Positions 1 through 9,229 of a stretch of DNA of 64,000 nucleotides are shown here, piece by piece. The translations under genes were made by a program, and so were the position numbers. The stretch comes from Streptomyces sp. BA2 (GTDB lineage: Bacteria > Actinomycetota > Actinomycetes > Streptomycetales > Streptomycetaceae), in the NCBI RefSeq assembly GCF_009769735.1, contig NZ_WSRO01000002.1:7613001-7677000 (forward strand), in the 5' to 3' direction. The notes beneath the pieces were generated by a model, which was given only the letters and a program-made list of their open reading frames with translations, was not told the origin of the DNA and ran no database searches. Each line of letters starts with the position of its first letter. The stretch's first letter is position 1.

Positions 1-1
1 G

Positions 2-1492
2 GGCGTGGTCGTAGGCATCGCCCTCTTCGGTGCGGCCAGTTACCTGCCGACCTTCCTCCAGATGGTCGACGGCGCGAGCGCCACCGAGTCCGGACTGCTC
101 ATGCTGCCGATGATGGGCGGCATCGTCGGCGCCTCCATCCTCTCCGGCCAGCTCATCAGCCACACCGGCCGCTACAAGATCTATCCGGTCATCGGCGGCA
201 TCCTGTCCGTCATCGGCATGTGGCTGCTCTCCCGGCTCGAAGCCGACACACCCCGGCTGCACTACAGCATCTGGATGGCCGTGCTCGGCGCGGGAGTCGG
301 CCTCGTCATGCCCGTGCTCATCCTCGCCGTGCAGAACGCGGTACGTCCGTCCGACCTCGGCACGGCCACCAGCGCCAACAACTACTTCCGGCAGATCGGC
401 GGCAGCGTCGGCGCCGCGGTCTTCGGCACGCTCTTCGCCGACCGGCTCGCGGACTCCCTCGCCGACCGCATCCCGGCCGGGGCCGGCCTTCCGGACCCCG
501 AGGCCATCACCCCGCAGCTCGTCCACGCGATGCCCGCCCCGCTGCGCGAGGGCTACATCCAGGCGTACGCCGACGCGATGCCCCGCATCTTCCTCTACCT
601 GGTGCCGGTGCTCGCCCTCGGCATGCTGATCACCTTCTTCCTCAAGGAGACTCCCCTGTTGTCCAGCGCAGCGTCCCAGGACGCCCCCACGGCCGAGCCC
701 ACGCCCATCCCCCAGGCCCGTACGTCGTACGCCGCCGGGGTGCCCGTCTGCGGCACCGTGCAGCACCCGGACGGCACCGTGGTGCCCCGCGCCGCCCTGA
801 CCCTCATCGACGTCGGGGGCCGGCAGATCGGCCGCGGCGCGAGCGGCGACGACGGGCGGTACGCGCTCTCCACGCCGGGCGCGGGATCGTTCGTCCTGAT
901 CGCGGCCGCGGGCGGCCACCAGCCGCAGGCGGTCACCGTCACCGTCGGCGAGCGCCCCGTGGAGCTCGACGTGGTGCTCGGCGGCGCGGGACGCCTGGCC
1001 GGCAGCGTGGTCACCGCCGACGGGACTCCGGTCAGGGACGCCGCGGTGACCCTCACCGACGTCCGCGGGGAGGTCGTCGCCACCACCCGCAGCGGACGCG
1101 AAGGCGGCTATGTGATCACGGAGTTGGTGGCCGGCGAGTACACCCTGGCCGCCAGCGCCCCCGCCTTCCGCCCGGCTGCCCTGCCCGTCACCGTGCAGGC
1201 GGCCCGCGAGACCCGGCAGGACGTCGAGCTCGCGGGCGGAGCCGTCCTGCGCGGAACCGTGCGGGCCAGCGGCGGCCGACCGGTGGAGGACGCCCGCGTG
1301 ACGCTGCTCGACGCGGCGGGCAACGTCGTGGACACCCTCACGACCCGGGAGGACGGCACCTTCCGGTTCATCGATCTGTCGTCCGGCGAGTACACGGTCA
1401 TCGCCGCGGGCTACCCACCGGTGGCGACCGTGCTCCAGGTCGCGGGCGGGGGGCGCACGGAACGGGATCTCCAGCTGGGCCACGAAGACTGA
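2..1492 (+). CDS. MFS drug-efflux transporter with C-terminal carboxypeptidase-regulatory-like domains (5' end missing)
   Basis: The gene runs in from the left edge, so its start and the N-terminal half of the transporter are not visible. The first ~215 visible residues are the C-terminal half of a DHA2/EmrB-QacA type major facilitator: about six hydrophobic segments, with the family-typical stretch SANNYFRQIGGSVGAAVFG near residues 120-140. After a Pro/Thr linker (about 220-240) come three tandem beta-sandwich repeats (about 243-328, 330-410, 412-492), each with the PxxxAxVTLxDxxG...DGxYxxxxLxxGxYT pattern of carboxypeptidase-regulatory-like/CnaB-type domains. Transport of a drug or metabolite by proton antiport is inferred from family. 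The beta-domain tail is unusual, because this family normally ends shortly after the last helix. Confidence 0.85.
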   Translation, partial: GVVVGIALFGAASYLPTFLQMVDGASATESGLLMLPMMGGIVGASILSGQLISHTGRYKIYPVIGGILSVIGMWLLSRLEADTPRLHYSIWMAVLGAGVGLVMPVLILAVQNAVRPSDLGTATSANNYFRQIGGSVGAAVFGTLFADRLADSLADRIPAGAGLPDPEAITPQLVHAMPAPLREGYIQAYADAMPRIFLYLVPVLALGMLITFFLKETPLLSSAASQDAPTAEPTPIPQARTSYAAGVPVCGTVQHPDGTVVPRAALTLIDVGGRQIGRGASGDDGRYALSTPGAGSFVLIAAAGGHQPQAVTVTVGERPVELDVVLGGAGRLAGSVVTADGTPVRDAAVTLTDVRGEVVATTRSGREGGYVITELVAGEYTLAASAPAFRPAALPVTVQAARETRQDVELAGGAVLRGTVRASGGRPVEDARVTLLDAAGNVVDTLTTREDGTFRFIDLSSGEYTVIAAGYPPVATVLQVAGGGRTERDLQLGHED

Positions 1493-1653
1493 GCCCTGGC
1501 CGGCCCCTGTATCGAGGGGCGTAGGGAAAATACCCGCCGGAGGCGCCCCCGTGGCTCCCAATTCCCCCATTGCCCCGCACGGCAACCTGTACCGGCCGTA
1601 CGGTGGTTGGGGCGGCGCAGGTCTTCGCGGTGCCGCCGGAAGGAGCGTTGGCC

Positions 1654-4098
1654 ATGGAATACGGCACCCCGGACGGACCGGTGGCGCAGCACGCCGTGGC
1701 CGGCCGGATCCCCCTCGCCGTGGTCGTGATCGACGCCGCGGGCCTTGTCTCGCACTGGAGCACCGGCGCGCGGAAGCTGTTCGGGTACGCGAAGGAGGAG
1801 GCCGTCGGAAGCCCGGCGGGCGACCTGCTTCCGGTGGCGGGCGCGATCCCCGAGGAACACGCGAACTACGGCGAGTACGACGGCCTGGGCCCCGACCTGG
1901 AGACCTCCCTCGACGGACGCATCTCGTACCCCGCCGCCGGGCGCGCACGCCTTTCCGTGCCCGGCGGCGAAGACCACCGGGTGGACGTCCTGTGGTGGGC
2001 GTACCCCCTCGTCGGCCCCGGCCCTGAGCGGCTGCTCGTGCTCGCGGCGGACGCCTGCCGGCTGGCCGACGACGACCGTGAGCCGGGCCAGGTCGAGCGG
2101 ATAGCACCGGGGTTCGCCCTGCACACGGACTTCCCCGGAGCCGACGAGCTGGCCGGCCGGCTGCCCGAGATCCTGCCCAGCATGAGCGTGGGCGAGAGCT
2201 CACGCATCGTGGCGCAGATCCTCGAACTGGGCTACCCCGTCTTGGAGTTCAGCAAGCACGACCGCGTGCCCGTCACCCCCGACTGGGGCGTGCCGCGGCG
2301 CGCCGAGCGCAAGGCGCGCAGGCTGCGTGCCCAGCAGGCCGCGGCCGATGGCGCCACGCCCCGGCCCGCCGCGTCCGACGAGGACGAGGACCTCGAGTAC
2401 GCGGCGGTGCGCGAGCACCTGGAGTTCCTGAACGAGGTCAGCGGGCGCATCGGCTCCTCGCTCGACCTCTCGCAGACGATCATCGAGGTCAGCCGGGCCG
2501 TGGTACCGAGGTTCACGGACGTCGCGGGCACCTACCTGCGCGAACAGGTCGTCGCGGGCGAGGGCTTCCCCGAAGGGCCGCCGGACGAGACGACGCTGTG
2601 GCACCGGGTCGCCGTGGAGCACACGGACGAGCCCGGCCGCTGGGACGACGTCGTGCCCGTCGGCGAATCCATGCCGTTCCCGTCGCACACCCCGTTCTTC
2701 CAGTGCATGACGACCGGTGACCCTGTCCTCGTCCCGCGCATCACCGAGGAGATGGGCAACGCGATCGCCTCGCAGTTCGAGAAGCGCGACATCCGCCCGC
2801 TCATCAACCACCGCTCGATGCTCGTCGTACCGCTGAAGGCCCGCAATGTGGTGCTCGGATTCATGATCCTGCTGCGCCACCAGGAGCGGTCCGTCTTCAA
2901 CGACATGGACCGCGTCACCGGCGCCGAACTCGCCGCCCGCGCGGGCCTCGTGCTCGACAACGCCCGCATGTACACCTACCAGGAGAGCGTCGCCGACACC
3001 CTCCAGGACAGCATGCTTCCGCACATCGAGCCGCGCATGACGGGCTGCGACATCGCCACGCGCTATCTGCCTGGCACGCTTCTCGGCCGGGTCGGCGGCG
3101 ACTGGTTCGACTCCGTGAAACTGCCCGGATCGCGCACCGCGCTCGTCGTCGGCGACGTGATGGGCCACGGCCTCAACTCGGCGGCGATGATGGGCCAGTT
3201 GCGCACCGCCGTACAGACCATGGCCGCCCTGGACCTGCCGCCCGCCCAGCTCCTGCGCAACCTCGACGACCTGGCACAGCGGCTCGGCGAGCACTACCTC
3301 GCGACGTGTCTGTACGCGGTCTACGACCCCATCGCGAGCGAGCTGCACCTCGCCAACGCGGGACACATCCCGCCCGTGCTCGTCCGCGCCGACGACGGCC
3401 GCAGCGAACTCCTCGACCTGCCGACAGGGGCACCCATCGGTGTGGGAGGCGTGCCCTTCGAGGCGGTCACCGTACGCGTCGCACCCGGTGACCGGCTCCT
3501 GATGTGCACCGACGGCCTCGTCGAGGTCCGCGGCGAGGACATCGGTGTCGGCCTCGCCACGCTCACCGAGTCCGCGGCCCACCCGGCCGCCTCCATGGAC
3601 GACGCCTGCGACACCATCATCCGCGCGCTCGCTGTGACATTTGCTGACGCGGGGCGCGGCGGACGCAAGGACGACGTGGCCCTCCTGATGGCACGCCTGA
3701 ACGGCGTCGCGGACGAGGACGTCGCGAGCTGGCGGCTCGCGCTCGACCCGAGTGAGGTCAGCAGGGCGCGCGAGCTGGTCCGCGACCAGCTGCCCGCCTG
3801 GTCCCGCGACGACCTCACCGAGACCGCCGAGCTTCTGGTGAGCGAGCTCGTCACCAACGCCGTACGGCACTCGCGCGGCGGCCGCGTCGAGCTGCGCCTT
3901 GTCCGCTCCGGGGCCACGCTGATCTGCGAGGTCGAGGACGACGACCACACCCTGCCCACGCTCCTGAGCGCGGGCCCGGGCGACGAGTTCGGGCGCGGAC
4001 TGCGGATCGTCAGCGTGCTCGCCAAGGAGTGGGGGACAAGCCGTACGGCCTCCGGCAAGACCGTGTGGTTCGAGCTGGGGCCGCCGCGCGGCAAGTGA
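1654..4098 (+). CDS. PAS-GAF-SpoIIE (PP2C) phosphatase with C-terminal HATPase domain
   Basis: The product is 814 aa from ATG 1654, which has GGAAGGAG (1638-1645) at good spacing; an upstream in-frame ATG at 1570 lacks a ribosome site. Domains in order: PAS-like (about 15-130), a linker, GAF (about 255-440), a SpoIIE/PP2C phosphatase domain with the metal-binding GGDWFD near 480 and GDVMGHG near 500, and a C-terminal HATPase_c domain of the RsbW/SpoIIAB type with the N-box ELVTNAVRHS near 731. Such proteins dephosphorylate anti-anti-sigma factors and can also act as their serine kinase, in the cytoplasm, in response to ligands bound by PAS/GAF. No cognate anti-sigma antagonist is adjacent; the sigma block at 34101-37730 is a possible target, but that is only inference. 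Confidence 0.93.
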   Translation: MEYGTPDGPVAQHAVAGRIPLAVVVIDAAGLVSHWSTGARKLFGYAKEEAVGSPAGDLLPVAGAIPEEHANYGEYDGLGPDLETSLDGRISYPAAGRARLSVPGGEDHRVDVLWWAYPLVGPGPERLLVLAADACRLADDDREPGQVERIAPGFALHTDFPGADELAGRLPEILPSMSVGESSRIVAQILELGYPVLEFSKHDRVPVTPDWGVPRRAERKARRLRAQQAAADGATPRPAASDEDEDLEYAAVREHLEFLNEVSGRIGSSLDLSQTIIEVSRAVVPRFTDVAGTYLREQVVAGEGFPEGPPDETTLWHRVAVEHTDEPGRWDDVVPVGESMPFPSHTPFFQCMTTGDPVLVPRITEEMGNAIASQFEKRDIRPLINHRSMLVVPLKARNVVLGFMILLRHQERSVFNDMDRVTGAELAARAGLVLDNARMYTYQESVADTLQDSMLPHIEPRMTGCDIATRYLPGTLLGRVGGDWFDSVKLPGSRTALVVGDVMGHGLNSAAMMGQLRTAVQTMAALDLPPAQLLRNLDDLAQRLGEHYLATCLYAVYDPIASELHLANAGHIPPVLVRADDGRSELLDLPTGAPIGVGGVPFEAVTVRVAPGDRLLMCTDGLVEVRGEDIGVGLATLTESAAHPAASMDDACDTIIRALAVTFADAGRGGRKDDVALLMARLNGVADEDVASWRLALDPSEVSRARELVRDQLPAWSRDDLTETAELLVSELVTNAVRHSRGGRVELRLVRSGATLICEVEDDDHTLPTLLSAGPGDEFGRGLRIVSVLAKEWGTSRTASGKTVWFELGPPRGK

Positions 4099-4194
4099 TT
4101 GATGGCGCCGGTGACTTGTCCCCGCTCCCAGGGCGCGGTAGACCGATCTTGCCGTCGGCTTCGGCGGTCGTCGTCGCATCCTGGGGAGCTGGGC

Positions 4195-4920
4195 ATGAGC
4201 GTCACGAGTCGGTACAGAGAGGCGTGGGAGGGGTTCTGGCGGGAGGCTCCCGGCGAACCGGGGGCGGTCTTCTGGGACGCCGAACCCGCGCTCACCGTCG
4301 GCATCCACCTCTCCCTCTTCGAACCGCACTTGGCGGCCGCGGGCCTGCCCGTCGTGGACCTCGGCTGCGGCAACGGCACCCAGACCCGCTTCCTCGCCGA
4401 CCGCTACCCCCGCGTCCTTGGCGCCGACCTGTCCGCGGCCGCCCTGCGGCACGCACGGAACGCCGACCCGGCGGGACAGGTGGAGTTCCGGCAGGTCGAC
4501 GCCGCGGAGAAGGCGGAGGCCGAGCAGCTGCACGCGGAACTCGGCGACGTGAACGTCTATATGCGCGGGGTGCTCCACCAATGCGATCCCGATGACCGCC
4601 AGCCGCTCGTCGACGGCATCGCGGCGCTGCTCGGCGAGCGCGGCAGAGCGTTCGTCGTCGAGCTCGCCGAGTCCGCGGGGACGGTCCTGAAGGGCCTCGC
4701 CCAGAGCCCCGACGGCCCGCCGCCGAAGCTGGCGCCGGTGTTCGCGCACGGCATCGCGCCGGGCGAGGTCGAGGACGCCGCGGTGCCGGAGTTCGTCACG
4801 GCGGCGGGCCTCACAGTGCTCGATAGGGGTGAACTGCCGCTCATGACCACCGAGTTCATGCCGGACGGGACGCGGATCGAACTGCTGTCGAAGTGGCTGG
4901 TGGCGGGGCGCACAGGGTGA
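4195..4920 (+). CDS. Class I SAM-dependent methyltransferase
   Basis: The product is 241 aa. ATG 4195 follows GGGGAG by 7 bases; an in-frame ATG at 4099 overlaps no ribosome site and would add a non-conserved Arg-rich leader. The SAM-binding motif I VVDLGCGNGTQ is at residues 53-63, followed by an acidic residue after strand 2 (GADLSAAALRHA) and a motif like NVYMRGVLHQCDPDDRQ near 120. The substrate cannot be told from the sequence. It lies 96 bp downstream of the SpoIIE phosphatase and 102 bp upstream of a membrane transporter, all on the same strand. Confidence 0.85.
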   Translation: MSVTSRYREAWEGFWREAPGEPGAVFWDAEPALTVGIHLSLFEPHLAAAGLPVVDLGCGNGTQTRFLADRYPRVLGADLSAAALRHARNADPAGQVEFRQVDAAEKAEAEQLHAELGDVNVYMRGVLHQCDPDDRQPLVDGIAALLGERGRAFVVELAESAGTVLKGLAQSPDGPPPKLAPVFAHGIAPGEVEDAAVPEFVTAAGLTVLDRGELPLMTTEFMPDGTRIELLSKWLVAGRTG

Positions 4921-5022
4921 GCCCTTCCGACGGCAAGCAGGGCGGACGACTGCCGACGTGCCCGTAACCCCGGCCTGTGCAAGGATCACGGACGGGGGCT
5001 CGTACGCCGATGGAGCCGCGCC

Positions 5023-6081
5023 ATGCCGAGCGATGCAGCCGACCGCCACAGCCCTGGCCGGGCGGGCCGGGCGCGCCGGGAGGGCCGGGCGGACTGGATG
5101 AACTGGGCCGACGGTGTGCCGCCCGCGGCCGGAGCCGTGGTCATGGCCACTGCCGTGCTCTCCGTCGGACTGCACCTGCTCGGCGTGGAGTGGGCCTCGC
5201 TGGCGCTGCTCGTGGTCGCGGGGCTGATCTGGGTGTTCCTCGCCACCGTCTTCGTACGGCATCTGCTGACCGAACGGGATCGCTGGCACCGCGAGATCGA
5301 CACTCCGCCCGCACTGACCGCCGTCGCCGCGACGGCGGTCCTCGGCACCCGCCTCTCCTTGCTCGGACACGACACCGTGTCGGTGGCGCTGCTCTGCCTC
5401 AGCGTGCTGCTCTGGCCGGTGCTCATGTCCCACGTCATCCGCCACTGGCAGAGCAGGGTGCCCGGCGCCGCCTACCTGGTGTGCGTGGCCACCCAGGCCA
5501 TCGTCGTCCTCGCCGCCACCGTGGCCACCGCCGACCGGCAGGCATGGCTGATGTGGCCCGCACTCGTCCTCTTCGTCATCGGCCTTGTCCTGTACGGCGT
5601 GGTGCTGCTCCGCTTCGACTTCCGCCAACTCGTCACCGGTCAGGGCGACCACTGGATCATCGCCGGGGCCATGGCCATCTCCGCCCTGGCCGGATCGAAG
5701 CTGGTCGCCGCCGCGGTGCCGGACGGCGCGTTGCGCTGGGCGACCCCGGCCCACGACGTCCTGCGGACCGTCACCCTCGTGGTGCTCGGCCTCGCCTTCG
5801 CCTGGTACGCGCTGCTCGTCGTCTGTGAACTGCGGTGGCCACGCCTCCACTACGACGTACGCCGCTGGGCCACCGTCTTCCCTCTCGGCATGACCGCCGT
5901 CGCCGCGCTCTCCGCCTCCACGGCCGCGGACGTCCCGGCGCTCTGGACCTGCGGGAAGGCGTTGCTCTGGCCGGCGCTCGCGGTCTGGGCCGTGGTCGCG
6001 GCCGGCGCGGTGCGCGACGTCCGTGCGGCGCGCGACCGTGCCGGGACCCCGGCCCCCGCCGGCCTCAGAGCGCCGCGGTGA
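5023..6081 (+). CDS. TDT/SLAC1-type (TehA-like) integral membrane transporter
   Basis: The product is 352 aa with about ten predicted hydrophobic helices. ATG 5023 has GGAG 7 bases upstream. The C-terminal stretch RRWATVFPLGMTAVAALSAS and the preceding GDHWIIAGAMAISALAG resemble the voltage-dependent anion channel/TehA (tellurite resistance, C4-dicarboxylate, TDT) family. The N-terminus is Arg-rich and extended by about 25 residues. An anion or dicarboxylate substrate is likely from family, but nothing here fixes it. Its 3' end overlaps the convergent LysR gene by 17 bp. Confidence 0.72.
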   Translation: MPSDAADRHSPGRAGRARREGRADWMNWADGVPPAAGAVVMATAVLSVGLHLLGVEWASLALLVVAGLIWVFLATVFVRHLLTERDRWHREIDTPPALTAVAATAVLGTRLSLLGHDTVSVALLCLSVLLWPVLMSHVIRHWQSRVPGAAYLVCVATQAIVVLAATVATADRQAWLMWPALVLFVIGLVLYGVVLLRFDFRQLVTGQGDHWIIAGAMAISALAGSKLVAAAVPDGALRWATPAHDVLRTVTLVVLGLAFAWYALLVVCELRWPRLHYDVRRWATVFPLGMTAVAALSASTAADVPALWTCGKALLWPALAVWAVVAAGAVRDVRAARDRAGTPAPAGLRAPR

Positions 6082-7006
6082 CGGCCCCCGGCACCACGCT
6101 CCGGGGATCTCCCTGCGCCACGTCACGCGCCGCCTCGCGGGCGGTCCTCGCGAACGTCTCGATCGTCCCCGTGCCGTGGCCTGCCCGCCAGACCAGGCCG
6201 TACCCGACCGGATCGGCGTCGGCGAAGGGCACGTAGGCCACTCCGGGCCGGGAGAAGTACGTCCCGGTGTGCGCGGGAGCCAGGAAGGCGCCCTTGCCGC
6301 CCGCGGCCATCATCAGCGCCTCCTGCATGTTGGTTACGCCCGGACCGCGCCCGATCGGCCTGCCGGACGGGGTGCGCGAGGGGACGTGGTGCTCCAGCCA
6401 GTAGTCGGGCACCTCGCCCTCGATCGTCAGGAGCGGCACGTCGGCCAGATCCTCCAGGGACACCGAGTCCCGCCCGGCCAGCGGATGCGCCGAAGCGATC
6501 GCGAGGACGCGCTCCTCCGCGAGCAGCGCGGGGCCGCCGCCCAGGTCCTCCTCGCGCACCGGGAACTCCGTGAGCTGCACGTCGAACTCGCCCTTGCGCA
6601 GCTGCCCGTACGGATCGCCGAGCGGCACCTCGCAGATCTCCACGGCGAGCCCCGGGTGGCTCACGCGCAGCGCCTCCGTCGCCCGCATCACGATCTCGCC
6701 GGCCAGCGGATTGGCGAAACCGACGTGCAGCACGCTGTCGATGCCCCGCGCGGTGGCCGCGGCCCTCTCGACGGCGGCGTCGATGGCCCGGTGGTGCGGT
6801 TCCAGGTCGTCGCGGAGCTGGCGGCCGAGCGCGGTGAGGCCGACGCGACGGCTGGTGCGGACGAACAGCGGTGCGCCGACGCGGCGTTCAGTGCGCTGGA
6901 TCAGCTGGCTCACCCGGGCGCGGGAGAGCCGCATGCGCTCGGCGGTCCTGCCGAAGTGCAGCTCCTCGGCCAGGAGCAGAAAGCACTCCAGTTCATCGCG
7001 TTCCAT
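6065..7006 (-). CDS. LysR-family transcriptional regulator
   Basis: The product is 313 aa, starting at the ATG that gives MERDELECFLLLAEELHFGR, the canonical LysR N-terminus; a purine-rich GGGGGGA lies just upstream. The winged HTH is at about residues 1-60 (TAERMRLSRARVSQLIQRTE), followed by a type 2 periplasmic-binding-like effector domain to the end. It is transcribed divergently from an MFS transporter (start 7162) with 155 bp between, the classical arrangement in which the LysR protein controls both itself and the neighbour. Confidence 0.92.
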   Translation of the reverse strand: MERDELECFLLLAEELHFGRTAERMRLSRARVSQLIQRTERRVGAPLFVRTSRRVGLTALGRQLRDDLEPHHRAIDAAVERAAATARGIDSVLHVGFANPLAGEIVMRATEALRVSHPGLAVEICEVPLGDPYGQLRKGEFDVQLTEFPVREEDLGGGPALLAEERVLAIASAHPLAGRDSVSLEDLADVPLLTIEGEVPDYWLEHHVPSRTPSGRPIGRGPGVTNMQEALMMAAGGKGAFLAPAHTGTYFSRPGVAYVPFADADPVGYGLVWRAGHGTGTIETFARTAREAARDVAQGDPRSVVPGAVTAAL

Positions 7007-7161
7007 CGACGTCCCCCCAGGCAGCTCGGTTCCGGCTCGGATCGGTAAGCCTGGTTGAACGAACGTTGCGATCTTCGCCGTTGTTCCGCCCGTACGCCCT
7101 GACCGAGGGTGAGTGAGTCGGGAAATCCCCGGCAGCATCGATGAATCGGCGGAGAACAGAC
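7007..7161. promoter_or_regulatory. Divergent LysR / MFS intergenic region
   Basis: This 155-bp region separates the divergent LysR and MFS genes and should carry both promoters and the LysR operator. The only symmetric element I noticed is AACGAACGTT near 7058-7067, in a locally AT-richer stretch. Assignment as operator is weak. Confidence 0.35.
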
Positions 7162-8655
7162 GTGAGTTCGCAACGAGAATCATCAGCCGGGGAGCCCGGC
7201 GCTTCCCCGGTCGCCACCTCCCCCGTCACCTTCAAGCCCCGTGAGTGGGGCGTCCTGCTCGTCCTGTGCGGCGCGATCTTCCTCGAAGGCATCGACGTCG
7301 CCATGCTGAACGTGGCCCTGCCGTCCATCCGCGCCGACCTGGGCCTGTCCACCGGCTCCCTGCAGTGGGTCATGAGCGCCTACGTCCTCGGCTACGGCGG
7401 CTTCATGCTGCTCGGCGGCCGTGCGGCCGACCTCTTCGGGCGCCGTCAGATGTTCGTCTTCTGGCTCTCCGTCTTCCTGGTCTTCTCCGGGCTCGGCGGC
7501 TTCGCCACCGAGGGCTGGACACTGATCGTCGCCCGGTTCGTCACCGGCGTCGCCGCGGCCTTCATGACCCCGGCGGGCCTCTCCATCATCACCACCGGCT
7601 TCGAGGAGGGCCCGCGCCGCAACAAGGCGCTGCTCTTCTACTCCGGCACCGCCGCGGGCGGCTTCTCCATCGGCCTGGTCGTCGGCGGTCTGCTCACCGC
7701 GATCGGCTGGCGCTGGGTCTTCTTCGTGCCCGTCGTGCTCTCCGCCCTGATCCTGGCCGCCGCGCTCGCCTACGTCCCGAAGTCCCCGCGCCCCGACCGC
7801 ACCGGGCAGAGCGTCGACCTGGTGGGCGCCCTCACGGTCACCGCCGCCATCGTGCTGCTCGTCCTCGGTGTGGAGCGGGCCTCCCACGCGAGCGCCGCCG
7901 CCACGATCGGCACCCTCGCCGCCGGCCTCGCCCTCCTCGCCGTCTTCGTCGCCGCGGAGCGCCGCTCGGCCTCCCCGCTCGTGCGCCTCGGGATCTTCCG
8001 CAGCGGCGCCCTGGTCCGCGCCAACCTCGCGGGGCTCTTCTTCGCGGGCGGTTTCTTCGGGTTCCAGTTCCTGGTCGTCCTCTACCTCCAGGAGCTGCGG
8101 GACTGGTCCACGCTCCAGACCAGCCTCGCGATGATCGTCATCGGCGCCGACGCGGTGCTCTCGCCGACCGTCACCCCCAAGCTGGTCGAACGCTTCGGCA
8201 ACGCCCGGGTGATCTTCGGCGGCCTGCTGCTCGCCGCGCTCTCGTACGCCCTGTTCCTGCCGGTCGGCGCCGACTGGACGTACCTGGCGATGTTCCCCAG
8301 CCTGATCATCCTCAGCCTCGGCTTCGCCCTCACCTACGGACCGCTCACCATCGTCGCCACCGAGGGCGTCAAGGCGGAGGAGCAGGGCCTGGCCGGCGGA
8401 CTGCTCTACACCGCCTTCCAGTTCGGTGCCGCCCTCGGTCTCTCCACGGTCACCGCCGTCAACGTCTGGGCCACCACGTCGAGTTCACCCTCCGCGCTCC
8501 TCGACGGCTACCGCGCGGCCCTCTGGGTCCCGCTCGCGGCGGCCCTGCTCGCCGCGCTGATCAGCGCCTTCGGACTGCGCTCGAGGCCGGGCGCGGTGAC
8601 GGCCTCCGGCGAACCCGCGGCCGGGCACACCCCCGAGATCCCCGCGACCCACTGA
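7162..8655 (+). CDS. MFS transporter, DHA2 (14-helix drug:H+ antiporter) family
   Basis: The product is 497 aa from GTG 7162, which has GGAG 7 bases upstream; ATG 7141 is in frame but has no ribosome site. The sequence shows 14 hydrophobic segments and the DHA2 motifs GIDVAMLNVALPSI (helix 1), WVMSAYVLGYGGFMLLGGR (helix 2) and RAADLFGRRQMF (motif A). It probably exports a drug-like compound by proton antiport, under the divergent LysR regulator. A flavin-type reductase gene follows 34 bp downstream, so the pair may modify and export the same compound. Confidence 0.92.
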   Translation: MSSQRESSAGEPGASPVATSPVTFKPREWGVLLVLCGAIFLEGIDVAMLNVALPSIRADLGLSTGSLQWVMSAYVLGYGGFMLLGGRAADLFGRRQMFVFWLSVFLVFSGLGGFATEGWTLIVARFVTGVAAAFMTPAGLSIITTGFEEGPRRNKALLFYSGTAAGGFSIGLVVGGLLTAIGWRWVFFVPVVLSALILAAALAYVPKSPRPDRTGQSVDLVGALTVTAAIVLLVLGVERASHASAAATIGTLAAGLALLAVFVAAERRSASPLVRLGIFRSGALVRANLAGLFFAGGFFGFQFLVVLYLQELRDWSTLQTSLAMIVIGADAVLSPTVTPKLVERFGNARVIFGGLLLAALSYALFLPVGADWTYLAMFPSLIILSLGFALTYGPLTIVATEGVKAEEQGLAGGLLYTAFQFGAALGLSTVTAVNVWATTSSSPSALLDGYRAALWVPLAAALLAALISAFGLRSRPGAVTASGEPAAGHTPEIPATH

Positions 8656-8689
8656 TCCGCCACCCCACCCCGGCAAAGGAGCACCCGAC

Positions 8690-9223
8690 ATGCCCACCAC
8701 CAAAGTCAGCGACTTCTCCGAAGTGCGGGACACGTTCTTCTCCTACGTACGCGACATCAAGTACGCCACGATGATCACCGTCGACCGCGCGAACCGCCCC
8801 CGGGCCCGCGTCCTGCTCCCCGTCTGGGAGATCGTCGACGGCCGTCCGGTCGGCTGGCTCGCCGCGTACAAGACCCCCGTCAAGACCGCCCACCTGGCCG
8901 ACAACCCGCACACCACCTACTCCTACTGGAACCCCCGCCAGAACACCGTCCACGTCGATGCCCTCTCGGCCTGGGCCGACGACGAGGCCTCCCGGCACCA
9001 CGCCTGGGACCTCTACACCCGGGGCGGGCCGCCCGGGGTGGGCTACGACCCGGTCCACTACTGGCGCGGCGGCCCGGACGATCCGGAGTACCACGTGATC
9101 CGCATCGACCCCTGGCGGATCCAGCTGGTCCGCGGATCGGATCTGCGCAGCACGCTCTGGCAACCGGCGCGCGACGCGGTCACCGGCGGATCTGGTCCAG
9201 AAGTTGGCGACCGCGTAGCGTGA
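8690..9223 (+). CDS. Pyridoxamine 5'-phosphate oxidase (PNPOx)-fold protein
   Basis: The product is 177 aa; ATG 8690 follows AAAGGAG. The split-barrel flavin-binding fold is suggested by YATMITVDRANRPRARVLLP at about 25-44 and the following strand GWLAAYKTPVKTAHLADNP, as in general-stress or F420/FMN-dependent PNPOx-like proteins. The substrate is unknown. It sits between the MFS exporter and the peptidase operon, with only 6 bp to the next gene, so it may be co-transcribed with either. Confidence 0.82.
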   Translation: MPTTKVSDFSEVRDTFFSYVRDIKYATMITVDRANRPRARVLLPVWEIVDGRPVGWLAAYKTPVKTAHLADNPHTTYSYWNPRQNTVHVDALSAWADDEASRHHAWDLYTRGGPPGVGYDPVHYWRGGPDDPEYHVIRIDPWRIQLVRGSDLRSTLWQPARDAVTGGSGPEVGDRVA

Positions 9224-9229
9224 GGCGGC

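Noticed and set aside
2200..6126. Very long open frame on the minus strand opposite the SpoIIE phosphatase, methyltransferase and transporter
   Set aside because: It is the antisense shadow of high-GC coding sequence; its translation is low-complexity Arg/Gly/His/Glu-rich without domains, while the plus strand has clear protein families.
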